Source: Cordia subcordata
Taxonomy: Eukaryota > Streptophyta > Magnoliopsida > Boraginales > Cordiaceae
Direction of reading: 5' to 3'
Assembly (NCBI GenBank): GCA_028554755.1
Contig: JAPTOF010000006.1
Coordinates: 13,949,001 to 14,013,000, forward strand
DNA length: 64,000 bases
Shown here: one piece after another, positions 12,790 to 23,758 of the stretch
How positions within the stretch are numbered: position 1 is the stretch's first letter
How the letters are laid out: each line of letters begins with the position of its first letter
Position numbers and translations under genes: made by a program
Notes under the pieces: model-generated
Database searches by the model: none
Told to the model about the DNA's origin: nothing
Seen by the model: the letters and a program-made list of their open reading frames with translations, nothing else

Positions 12790-15700
12790 ATGGCTGCAGC
12801 AGCTTATAAGCTAAGGCTATTCTGCTTATTTTGCTTATTAATTCTTAGCCATGGAGTGCTTAAACTTGAAGCATCCCACACTGTTTACAGAAACCATGAG
12901 AGTCTTGAATCAGCATCACCTAATCAGACTTATAGAACTTCCTATCACTTTCAACCTCCCAAGAACTGGATGAATGGTAAGGCTTGCTTTTTGTGAAAAT
13001 TAGAGCATTTAGAAATAACACAATTTTCTAATTGCTCATTTCAATAATCTTTATGTATCAGGCTATCTATTATTTCTTTATTCTCCTCTAATTTTTGTCA
13101 TAGAATATCATTTATTCATAAATGAGGAGGGGTTAGACATTGCACGTGTGATACCCACTCCATCATTTGGATCGAAAATATGACAGAGGGGGTTATGTGT
13201 CACCTTTTGAAAATGTGAAATGCATTTTACTCCTGGTATCTCACATGAAATCTCATGTGATATTCTTTAATATCTCTTGTGGTTTAAAAAACGTTGCTTC
13301 TTGATACATGCAAGTGGAAAATGAGATGGGAAACATAAGCATATTTTTAATTAAATGAGGGAATATGCACAAATTTTAAAATTGCAAGGGTTAATATTTC
13401 TAAACCATAGAGAATATCAACGAGTTTTGAAATAATAGGGGTCTTATGTGATTTTTGCAAAATAGGGAGATAAAATACATTTTACTCTTTAAAAATTAAA
13501 AAGGTTATTAGATAAGTTTTTAAAGATAAGTAATAACAATTCAAAAAATCATAAGAATGTAACTTGCGCATTATATTCATTTTTCTCATAGAATATCATT
13601 TATCTATTAACTAATACTGGTTGTTTAATTTTCTGCAGATCCTAATGGTGAGTTAATGCTGCCTTGTCGTTAATCCTTCACGGAGGAGTACTTCATTGTA
13701 AAATCAGACAACATACAAGGGAGAACCCATTGTTGATCGCATTTTCAAGTGCAGATATTTTATATACATTAGTCAATTGGCTTGCGTTGAATTTGACACT
13801 TTCAAAGCTCAACCATTACACGACTAGATTATTATATGTCAGATTCAACTATGCATTTATCTAAATATTTTAAACTATTAAAAGGAATTTAATATTTTTA
13901 TCTTTTGTCTTTGATACACTTCTTTACCTATATATATTGACTAGATTGCCATGACCATACAGGTAACCTTGGCTCTATTGTCGACCATTTATTCGAACTT
14001 TGTTTTAACCAAGTTTTTATCAAAGTATATTAGTTTATTAGTTTGGATCTTATGGTCAAGATTTTAAAGATCCGGATTTGATAACCTAAAATACACGTTA
14101 CATAGAAAACGAGACAACCAATAAAGAAGAGTAACCTTAACTCTGGATAACCACCTCGTCTAAATAGTTATCTATTACGCATACATATGTTTATCAAATT
14201 TATTTATTGGTTCCCATTGATAGTTTTGTAACAAGGAGTTTTGAATTCCAGGACCTATAATTTACAAAGGACTATATCATTTGTTCTATCAATATAATCC
14301 ATTGGGTGCAGACTGGGGTAACATAATGTGGGCACACTCTACATCAGAAGATTTAGTCAACTGGACACCCCATGAACCTGCTATCTACCCATCTCAGCCA
14401 CAAGCTGATATCAATGGCTGCTGGTCAGGCTCAGCAACCCTTCTGCCTGGAAACAAACCAGCCTTGCTCTACACTGGAATCGATCCGCAGAATCGCCAAG
14501 TTCAAAACTTGGCCGTGCCTAGAAACTTATCCGACCCTTTCCTTCTGGAATGGGTAAAATCACCTCATAATCCGCTAATGGAACCAACAGAAACGAACCA
14601 AATCAATGCTAGCTCATTCAGAGATCCAACCACAGCTTGGCTAGACCCTGATGGCCTATGGAGGACCATCATCGGAAGCAAAATAGATCGGCGAGGCTTA
14701 GCCATCCTATACAGAAGCAAGGATTTCATTCATTGGACAGAAGCGCAAAATCCGCTTCATTCAGCTGAAGGCACTGGAATGTGGGAATGCCCTGATTTTT
14801 TCCCTGTTTCTACTAGTAGCCGAGTCGGTCTAGACACATCAGAAAATGGTGTAGGTATTAAGCATGTCCTGAAGTTGAGCTTAGATGATACTAAACACGA
14901 ATACTACACTATTGGAACTTATAACCTCAAGGAGGATATATACACCCCTGATGAGGGTTCTGTGGAGAGTGATTCTGGTCTAAGGCTTGATTATGGTAAA
15001 TTTTACGCTTCAAAGACCTTCTACGACAGCGCGAAGAAGCGTAGGATCTTGTGGGGCTGGGTTAATGAATCGTTGCCAAGAGACGAATATGTCAGACAAG
15101 GATGGTCTGGAGTTCAGGTGATTATATGATAATTAGTGTAGAGTAATTAAAATTAAACTGCTTACATTCACCATAGTTATATGTTAGTGATGTTCTATAT
15201 CTGGATTCATTTTCAGGCAATTCCAAGGCTCGTTGGCTAGACAAATCTGGTAAACAGTTGGTTCAATGGCCAATTCCTGAGATTGAAACCCTTCGCGCAA
15301 ATAAAGTTCAATGGCCGAGCAAACTGCTTCAAGGGGGATCAGATATTGAAATCATACATGTTAAAGCTGCACAAGTGAGTCGTGTAATAAGTGTAATTTA
15401 GTAGCAGTTGAAACTATCTCCCCAAGGAATAAGGCACTCGGTTCGAATTTCTTGGGGATGGGGGATTTTCAAAAAAAAAAAAAAGAAGGAAAAAAAATAG
15501 GCTTTTTTGCATAATATCCGGTTTAATTTGCTTTCTTTTTCTTTGTAGGCCGATGTTGATGTATCATTTGAAGTGTTGAATTACAAACAAGTTGATTTGT
15601 TGGCTGAGAATTGGACAAACCCTCAACTGCTATGTAGCCAAAAGGATGCATCAATTCAAGGAGGGATCGGACCATTTGGATTAAAGGTTTTGGCTTCAAA

Positions 15701-16444
15701 AGACTTAAAAGAATACACAGCAGTGTTTTTCAGGATATTCAAACGCGAAAACAAATATGTAGTGCTCATGTGTAGTGATCAAAGCAGGTTTTTAGTCTAA
15801 CTCATAAATCATTGCATTGACACTTATAAGCTTTACTCTATTCTTGCTCTTGTAGAAACCATAACATTTTTATTCTTGCTCTTTTAGAAACCATGACATT
15901 TTTTTTTTGGTTTTCAGATCTTCACTCAATGACCAACCTGACAAGACCACTTATGGAGCATTTGTGGATATAGATCCTTTGCATGAACCAGTATCACTTA
16001 GGAGCTTGGTAAGCTACATTTTTTTTTTCTTCCTACTTCTCACTATTCAAAAGATTAAACATATATCACCCGAATAACGTAGAGTATTACTTAAAAAAAA
16101 TTATGTAAAGGTTATAGTACATAAATAGTAAGCCAAACAATATAGTAGCATGGATCTTTGGCTCCTCATTGTTCTTTTTGTCATCTTACAAATATATTAA
16201 TCCAATGTTTCCACCGTTTTAGCTTTTTATGTAATAAGGTTTTGATAATTCATCCTCTTTGCAGATTGATAATTCGATAGTGGAGAGTTTTGGGGCGAAG
16301 GGTAAAGTTTGTATCACTCCAAGGGTTTATCCCAAAATGGCTATAGGTGATGAGGCCCACTTGTTTGTCTTCAACAATGGAAAAGAAAGTGTAAAAGTTT
16401 CACAATTAAGTGCTTGGAGCATGAGAAATGCTCGCATCAATTGA
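12790..16444 (+). CDS. Cell-wall invertase (acid beta-fructofuranosidase, GH32), with a frame defect at exon 4
   Basis: An apoplastic enzyme that hydrolyses sucrose to glucose and fructose. Exons: 12790-12976, 13639-13647, 14252-15117, 15217-15374, 15549-15787, 15918-16008, 16265-16444. The ATG at 12790 sits in ACCATGGC and is followed by a hydrophobic signal peptide (residues about 9-25). GH32 motifs are complete: WMNDPNG (nucleophile D63, built across the 9-nt mini-exon), FRDP (D190) and WECPDF (E244). Pro in WECPDF marks cell-wall rather than vacuolar forms. The summed exons give 1730 nt, one short of a full frame. With the normal acceptor (AG at 15215-15216) exon 4 reads AIPRLVG and stops, whereas homologues continue into [12 protein letters not shown]. 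An AG 11 nt downstream (exon start 15228) restores the frame to 572 residues. It is therefore either a one-base deletion (real or assembly error) or a shifted splice site. Confidence 0.9.
13639..13647 (+). other. 9-nt mini-exon of the invertase gene
   Basis: ATCCTAATG is flanked by TTCTGCAG and GTGAGT. It supplies the central DPN of the NDPNG catalytic motif, as in most plant acid invertase genes. It is too short to appear as an ORF and must be recognised by splicing context. Confidence 0.95.
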
Positions 16445-16678
16445 ATTGATTATAACATTGTGAACAAAAGTTGGGGTTGTTAATTTTATCGTTTGTAATA
16501 TGTGTTTATGATATTTTTATATAAAAAATATTACTCTCTTTAAATATTTTGTGTCTCTTAGCAACCAAAACCCCTTAATCAAATGCCACACAAAAAAAAA
16601 AAAAGAAAAATAAAAAGGAATACATTTTTGGAGCATACAATATTCACAACAAATTTTATTTTCTCTATCCTCTTGTAT

Positions 16679-17652
16679 ATTTATATCATGGTCCTTCAAG
16701 TGCACAAAGCACTACACACCTACTATTGAGTGAACAGTAACACGTACTGTTCATGCAATAGTAAACTAAAAAAAGAAATATTGTGCTCACCCATGTGTAT
16801 TTATTCACTACCTCACAATTATTTGTTCAATGACTTTCATATATAGATTAAATATTTGTTAATTACCGCACAACTATTTATTCACTAACTTTCATATATA
16901 TATATATATGAAATATTTATTCATTACTCTACAACTATTTGTTTACTACTTTATAACTATTTGTTCACTGACTATTTGTTCATTACTCCATACCTATTGG
17001 TTCGCTACTGTATAACCATTTGTTCATTATCTCACAACTATTTTATTCACTGACTATTTGTTAATTATTTCACCGCTATTTGTTCACTAAATTTCACATA
17101 TACATCAAATATTTGTTCATTATACCACAACTATTTGTTCACTGTGCTCACACACAAACACAAAATACAAACACATCTACATGTATACACACTTGAAGGT
17201 CAAGGTGAGTTTTAATGGCAGATTGATCTTGGGGCATCTAAACACAGCATGAGAGGTATGATTAGTATCACGACGAGGAAAAGAAGAGTTTGGTAGTTGC
17301 GGCATAGCAAAATGATGCTGGAATTTTCACAAGCATGAAAAAGAAAATGACGAGCTTTAATGGTGAATCAACACCTAGGAGGTTTCCTTGGACATGATGC
17401 ATATCATTACGATCAGCGAAGAAAAGCAAATTTTATAGTTGTAGTTATTCGGTGTGAGATGACTAGTAATGTCACCGGTAAAATAAAGAAGAAAATAAGA
17501 GAAGAAAAGAGAGGTAAGGAAAGAGAAGAATGACAAGAGAGAATGGAGAGAGAGAGAGAAGACATGACTACTGACCTTTTGTTTTTTAAATGTGAATGAA
17601 CATGATGCTCCATAGGAATACTATGATAAAAGACTATTGGTATAATTTGTGG
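16679..17652 (-). mobile_element. Repeat family A, copy 1
   Basis: One of four copies of a roughly 0.95-kb non-coding repeat in this window (others at 44053, 48080 and 51854). Read on the - strand it has a TC-rich block (17500-17575), a conserved middle section (about 17220-17500), then an array of short AT-rich modules with ATTTGTTCAC/ACAAATAG cores (16800-17140) and an end block with ACAGTAACACGTACTGTTCA. The ends resemble each other in inverted orientation (TATATCATGGTCCTTC at the left; ATTATACCAATAGTC in reverse complement at the right), which suggests a DNA transposon. No protein is encoded. Confidence 0.65.
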
Positions 17653-18399
17653 CTAATACATTAAAGCATGCTACAATACTTGAACCAAATTAACAAGCAT
17701 GTTATTAACAGTATAAGGAAAAGATAATAATAAAATTATTATACAATTATTAGATATTTAAAGTAATGGTCCAAATTATTTTATCAAAACTTGTTATTAT
17801 GATAATAGCAACATCTTTATCTTCTTTTGACTTAGCACCAAGATTTTCTTCATCAAATTTAACATTTATAATTTCTTCAACGACCAAAGTCCTTTTATTA
17901 TAGACTCTATAAACTTTATTAGAAGAAGAATAACCAAGAAATATACCATCATCGAATTTAATATCAAATTTACCAAGATTGTCTTTTCCTTTCAAAATGA
18001 AATTAGTATACACATCCAAAGGTTCTAAGGTAAGAAATGTTTAGTCTTCTGTGTTTCCAAAGTTAATAAGGGGTCTTATTTAAGTCCTTTCTAACTATGC
18101 TCTAGTTGGTTACATAACTTGTGGTGTTAACAGTTTTTGCCTAAAGTAATTAGGCAATTTGTTTTCTATAAGTATAGTTCTAGAGATTTTTTGTAATGAT
18201 TTATTCTTTCTTTCAATTACTCTATTTTATTGTGGTGTTCTAGGTGCCAAAATATTGTGTGAATTGTCATTTTATCACAATATGATCTAGTTTAATTTAC
18301 AAATTTGGTGTCCCTATCACTCCTAATGGCATTAATCATGTTACCTTTTTCATTTTTAAACAATTTTACAAAACTTAATGAATTCATTGGCCTTGCTCG

Positions 18400-19370
18400 G
18401 CAACAGTGTTTTGACCAAGTGGCATTTTTATTCAAAATAATGTTTGAAGTAGTGTTTGTGAAACGTTAATAGTGTTTCATCTTTTTTTGGCAATACTACT
18501 CTCTCACTCTCTAATATCTTTTTTTCAATTCTACCCTCTATCCAGTCTCTTTATATATTTTTATATTTTCTTTTACAAATATAAATACAAAATAAAATAA
18601 AAATTAACTTCAAATTCTATCCATATAAAAATATATTAAAAAAAGTATATATCTTATTCGTCCATTTATTATTTTTTCTTTGAAACTATAAATTTTCAAT
18701 ATATATCTTATTCATTCATTTATTATTTTTCTTTGAAACTATAAATTTTCAATCAACGAAAAATATTTTTATAATAGAAAATATTTGTTTATGATATTAA
18801 TAAAATTAATTTATAAAATATTGTTTTAAGAAACATATGTTTAATTATAAAATAAATTATCTTAATTACTTCAATAATAATAATAATAATAATAATAATA
18901 GTGTAATTCTGTTGAATTGAATTTTTTGGCCTTTGGCCTTTGCCCAAAAAAATAATAATAATAATAACGCAATACCAATGTCTTTTTTCGTCATTTTGCT
19001 TTCACCAGTTAACCCAACAGCTAGTTTTATCAAACACATCTAAAGTAACCCGCTAGTGAAGTAGTTATTCGCTAATTACTAAAATACAACGGCTATCCGC
19101 TATCCAAACAGATGTCTGTTACTCAAACAATTATCTGCTACCTAATGTGCTAATTACGTTGAACATGCTCATTATATGTTTCATTCTTATGAGTAAGGGA
19201 AATCATCCAAGTATATCTACAAAATTATCAACAACTATCCAAACAACTATTTGTTACTCAAACAATCATCTACTACCTAATACCTAATCTACTAATTGCA
19301 TCGAACATACCTGTTATGTGTTTTATTTTTATGTGCAAATAAAATCATCCAACTATATGTATAAGATCAT
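18400..19370. other. AT-rich insertion inside the copia relic
   Basis: This stretch lies between the two parts of the copia integrase core where homologues have only about 20 residues. It holds AAT microsatellites (about 18878-18900 and 18949-18967) and part of a tandem duplication. I could not identify its termini. Confidence 0.4.
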
Positions 19371-19378
19371 CAACAATC
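19117..19378. repeat. Diverged tandem duplication of about 130 bp
   Basis: Two consecutive units share GTTACTCAAACAATYATCTRC, then CTACCTAAT, GAACATRC, TATGTKTTWTTTTTATG-like and AATCATCCAA blocks, starting near 19117 and 19250. The copies are diverged, so the event is old. Confidence 0.6.
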
Positions 19379-19440
19379 ACATAAGTATAAAATTTACTAC
19401 CTAAGCCAGCAATACGATTAGGTCCAAACAAAAACACATG

Positions 19441-19760
19441 TTGTAGTTCCACTGGTCTAGATGTACAAATAACCTTTTTGCTTTAATTTAAAGGATTCTC
19501 TAAATTAGTTAAATAATTTAATTACCTTAGAAATAATCTACTTAAAAAATAATCTTATAGTCCTATATGAGTTTTAAATTTTATACATGGTTTTTTTTAA
19601 ATAAAATTTTTAATTGCTTCGATGATTCTAAAAACTTCATTTCTTTTATTATACTTCCCCTCTATTCAAACAAAGCTCACTCCTTTCTTTGGTGGGCAAC
19701 CACTTCTCATTTAAAACATTGCCTTCAAAATACTTCCCAAAAGGGGGCAAACAAAAAGAT
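19441..19760. other. Upstream region of the FHA gene
   Basis: AT-rich DNA with no gene. It should hold the promoter and leader of the FHA gene. I see no clear TATA box at a standard position. Confidence 0.4.
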
Positions 19761-21378
19761 ATGGAAATCGAAGGCGACGACGGTTCAAGAACCCGGGTCA
19801 ACTCCGGTTCAACAATACAGTTCGGCCGAGGCCACGGCTTCAACTCTACAAACCGAACCGTTTCTCGCCGCCATATTACCCTCCAAATGGACCGCCGCCG
19901 CCGCAAAGATGAACCACCCAAGCTCCACTTCGAAGTCATCGGCAAGAACCCCATTTGGGTACACAGCTTGAAAACCGGCAAAGTTGAAACCTTTAGGAGG
20001 TCTGACAATGGAGAAATGGAGAACGGCGACATGTTCTGCGTCTGTGCTGAAAATCCCATTTGGTTTACTGTAAGAAAAGTTGAATTTGAAGAAGAAAATG
20101 AGCGCAGTGTGAAGAGAGAGTTGGGTGTAGAGAACGAATTGGCTGAGAGCCTCGAGAGTAGTGTTGAACCGGAAAAGGTTGAAGAATTGGATATTGAAGA
20201 TGTGGATATTTCAAACATCGACCCAGTTAAAGGTTTGTGTTTTTCTTTTTTCTTTATTGATTTGCAAAATGTTTTTAGTTTTATTGTATTTTAACTTTCT
20301 TTAAGTTATGTTCATGAATAGAAATTGCAATTTTAGTTTTTCGAATGGCTTGTAAGGTCATTGGTCAAACCTTACCCTTAAGAAAGAACCACATTAATTA
20401 TTGAGATATCAGTTTTAGTCATTTTAACTAACGTTATTATTTATAAGTACTTATCCACCAAATATTATATCAACAGCTTATAAGCAAGTACTATTTAAAC
20501 ACGTCATAAACTTGCTTTAGCATGAGCTGCTTATAAGCATTTAAAATAAGCTTAGCCAAACAGGCTCTAAATCAGAGGTTCAATCTATTTCACCCGGCGT
20601 TATATTTACATTATTAACACTTAGAAGTACAGATATGGATTTTTGGAGAAGTAATTACAGAGATGGATTTTTGGAGAAGTAATTTCTAATTTGATAGTAT
20701 ATTTTTTACATGGATTATGCAGTTATTTAAGTTAGTTTGAACTTAGTCATATTGTGGTTTAAGGTAGATTATATTACTGTGAATAAATTTATGTAGTGAG
20801 CTCTTTTAATAGATAAGAAGTTAGAAAGTAGTATGAGATTTCTTGTCATTTATATTTTGGATTGTTTGGTCTGATAAAGTTTGCCACTTTGGGGAAATGC
20901 AGAGTTTGGATTAGTGGTAATGGGGCATGACTTTGAAGGTTATTCGAAAAAGATGATTCGGGATGCTAGGAAATGGAAATGGTTTCTTGAGCAACCCAGG
21001 GATGAGAGTGAGGATGATGAAGTGGAGGAGAAAAGGCGGAAGAAGCGACCGAGGAGGAAGAAAAAGAAAGGCGAGGAAAATGACGATGAAGAGTGGACAG
21101 GGGAGAGTGAAGAAGAACAGAAGGAGCTACTTGCAAAGTCGAGAAAGGTTCAGAAGCCTGTGTATTCAACGAGGTCCAAGGATCGTCATAAACCAAGCAA
21201 GGATAGGACATATGCTAAGCCCTCTGGTCAGAGGAAATCTACGCGGGATGTTGATGAAGGTGAAGATGATGAGACGCTAGGAGGCTTCATCGTTGATGAT
21301 GACTCGGAAGAAGAGGGTGAAATTGATGAAGATGAACAAGAGGAGGAGGAATTTATTGAAGATGAAGATGAAGAATGA
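19761..21378 (+). CDS. FHA-domain protein with acidic/basic C-terminal tail
   Basis: Two exons, 19761-20232 and 20903-21378, give 315 residues in frame. The N-terminal part is a forkhead-associated domain, a phosphothreonine-binding fold: FGRG at residues 21-24 and VSRRHI at 34-39 are the classic GR and SxxH motifs. After the intron comes a short conserved block (GLVVMGHDFEGYSKK...KWFLEQP) seen in plant FHA proteins of this type. A strongly charged tail follows: a KR-rich stretch (RRKKRPRRKKKK), likely a nuclear localisation signal, and a terminal Asp/Glu-rich segment of about 40 residues. A nuclear role is inferred, with partners unknown. The ATG at 19761 is the first in frame. Frame and splice sites are clean. 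Confidence 0.85.
20446..20567. mobile_element. Partial MITE in the FHA gene intron
   Basis: The right end AAGCTTAGCCAAACAGGCTC, followed by TAA (20568-20570), is the same as the right end of the complete MITE at 35575-35999. The matching left terminus is not visible, so this is a truncated or diverged copy within the single intron of the FHA gene. Confidence 0.6.
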
Positions 21379-23640
21379 GATGATTAATGGAGGCTGTGCA
21401 GTTTAATGCTGGGGATGGCTTGCAGATGTTAATTTGTATACATACTCTGTACATCAAATGTTTGTTCAATCTTTGTCCCTACTCAACTACTCTCTTTAGA
21501 GTTTGGTTGGAAGATTTTGAGGGTAAAAGATCAGTTATGAACAGGCTTTAATGGATCTGTACGGCATCATGTTGATATTTCATAATCATTAGATCTTTTT
21601 TATCGCGTTTTGTAATGTTATTACGTTATGTGGGGATTGTTGTTTCGGACTTAAATGTTTAAGCTTGGCCCGATAACTTATTGAACTAATCTTAAAGCAT
21701 GCTTTAAATGAGTCAATCTTGAGATGAGTATAATTTTCACTTTTACTTCCCACTTATCCCCGTGCACAAGGAAGATGTTAAAGAAATAGAAATGATTAAG
21801 GTGATAAGCATACATATCCAATCTTTTCTAGGAATCCTGGAATATTCTTTGACTACCCAGGTGGCTTTTTCCAATCCCATAGAGTATAAGCAAATGGATT
21901 TAAATCCCAGACTAGAGATGCTAATATCGTTTTAGGGTGCGTTATTATATTATGAAATTTCTTATTTTGAGGTAAAATTTTTTTGTTGCTTTCTTAGAAA
22001 TGAGCTTTTCTTTATCGAAAGCAAGTTGTAAATTAAGGTTCAGCAGGTAGGTTAAATAGTTAAAATTACTCATAACAAGTGATGAACTAATGATCTGAGC
22101 TCAACATTAAGGTTAGAATTGGATTAGGATTAGTGGTTTAAACCACCAAAATAAATTTTAAAAAAAATAGTTACATGTTAAATATGCAAAAAACACTATG
22201 CCTGAAACACTCATTTGCATCCCGAATTTTGATTAGTATTTTCCTCAAGCCATGCCCATTGATAATAAGTTCTAAAACCTTCAGCCAAAATGGATGTATC
22301 TAATAGAAAAATAAAGATGGTTTAATCCATCCACTCTTTGTATACGGCCTTGGTCAAATCCTGACCATCCAATATAAATAAATCATCACATCAAAATTAC
22401 AACGAGAAGCACAAAGTTAATAAAAGCTATTTCACTTGTAATTCTGTGGTCTTACTTCGCATGACTCACGTTTGTTGCAATAAAGAGCTACGCTTCAAAA
22501 ATTACTAGTTAAAACATTATCAACTTTCATTTTCAATTGATTAACACTTAAAAATCCATTGTGTTTTGCTGAGATTATTTTTTAAATTTAGTATTTATCA
22601 TATGCTAATTTACTTCATTTATTATCAAAACAAATGTTCCTTGTAAGATACCTCACTCCTCTCCGTCTCTATCATCACTCAATGGGGATTTATGTTGATT
22701 AATAAAACTCCTCTTTTTATCAAGTTATGTCGTAAGATATAATCATTATGATTCCTTTAGAGGAATTTCTTAACCTTGGGTAAGCGGAAGAAGAGTACTT
22801 ATTCAACTAATAGATCCACCCTCGTAATCTCTAAAAGTGTATAGACAAGTTATATAAGGAAGAGTAAGGTGCTATTTTTCTTAAAAATATGTTCCATTTG
22901 TCCCACTATTCATGTAGGAGATAGAGTAAGTTAAGATTTTATAGATAATTATTTTGTTGATCTCCACTTAATAGAAAAATTGATAAATTTAAGCTATGAT
23001 TCTATTACTAATGAAAAATGAAAAAAAAAGTTTCGAACTTTTAAATAAAGAGATAATAATTAAATAAGATATTAAAAATCAAATAACTAGTTTGAGAGTT
23101 TCATCCTAACTCATTTTAAATTATTTAACTGTTCAATTGTAAGTCTTGAAATCATTCAATAGAATAAATTCCTTTTCATACAATAAACCCTTCTTATACC
23201 AGATTAAGTTTTAGATTAATCTAGTAACTTATTGCTGAGATATTATTGTGCCTTTCTAATATTACTCATTTAACTTTATATTACCTTAATAATTTATTAA
23301 GTTCTATAATTTGTAATAATGTAAAAATATATTATCAAATTATAATATCAACTATTTCTAATATGTAATTTCGAAAAAAAAAATTATTTTTACCTTTTAC
23401 CCATTTCAATTTTGGAGACATTTACTCACATGAAGCGGCAAGATATCTTCTGCACCACATATAATTACATAAACAACCTAGGGTTTCATTAATTTTCGCC
23501 ATAAAAACGAAAAATTTTCTTCTTACAATCTCTCTTCAAATCTCTCTCTATCTCCTTCGATCTCTTCATCTAAAACCCTAGCTAGCTAAGTGCTACTATT
23601 CTTGTTTTCCATTACCAATTTCGCCACGTGTTTTTTTGAG
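21379..23640. other. Intergenic region between the FHA and hnRNP genes
   Basis: The first 200-300 bp should be the 3' UTR of the FHA gene. The rest is AT-rich with no coding signal. CT-rich sequence and the AACCCTA-type motif near 23570-23580 mark the approach to the hnRNP gene leader. Confidence 0.5.
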
Positions 23641-23667
23641 TTAGGGTTTACAAGAAAAATTCATCAG

Positions 23668-23737
23668 GTAAAATAATTGACAAAAAAAAACATTAGGGAT
23701 TTAGCCAAAAAAATATATAATCTCTATTGTTTTACAG
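23668..23737 (+). other. 5' UTR intron of the hnRNP gene (predicted)
   Basis: A GT donor after CATCAG (23667) and a TTTTACAG acceptor (23737) bracket 70 nt of T-rich sequence just before the start codon at 23759. The call rests on splice signals only. Confidence 0.5.
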
Positions 23738-23758
23738 GTTTTGATAGGTAGGATAGGA

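Larger units (their letters stand above)
17752..19440 (-). pseudogene. Ty1/copia retrotransposon polyprotein remnant, interrupted
   Basis: Minus-strand fragments of a copia integrase region: GLGSKFYTYVIVDD (about 19375-19435, start of the integrase core), NMINAIRSDRDTKFVN (about 18295-18345), NRVIERKNRSLQ (about 18185-18225) and, as the longest piece, the integrase C-terminal segment KFDDGIFLGYSSSNKVYRVYNKR (17750-18019). Stops and frame changes separate them. A non-homologous stretch at about 18400-19370 splits the core and contains AAT repeats and a tandem duplication. No LTRs were recognised. It is an inactive relic. Confidence 0.75.

Noticed and set aside
19649..20218. 189-codon antisense ORF opposite FHA exon 1
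   Set aside because: Ser-rich shadow of the coding exon; the + frame has the FHA motifs.
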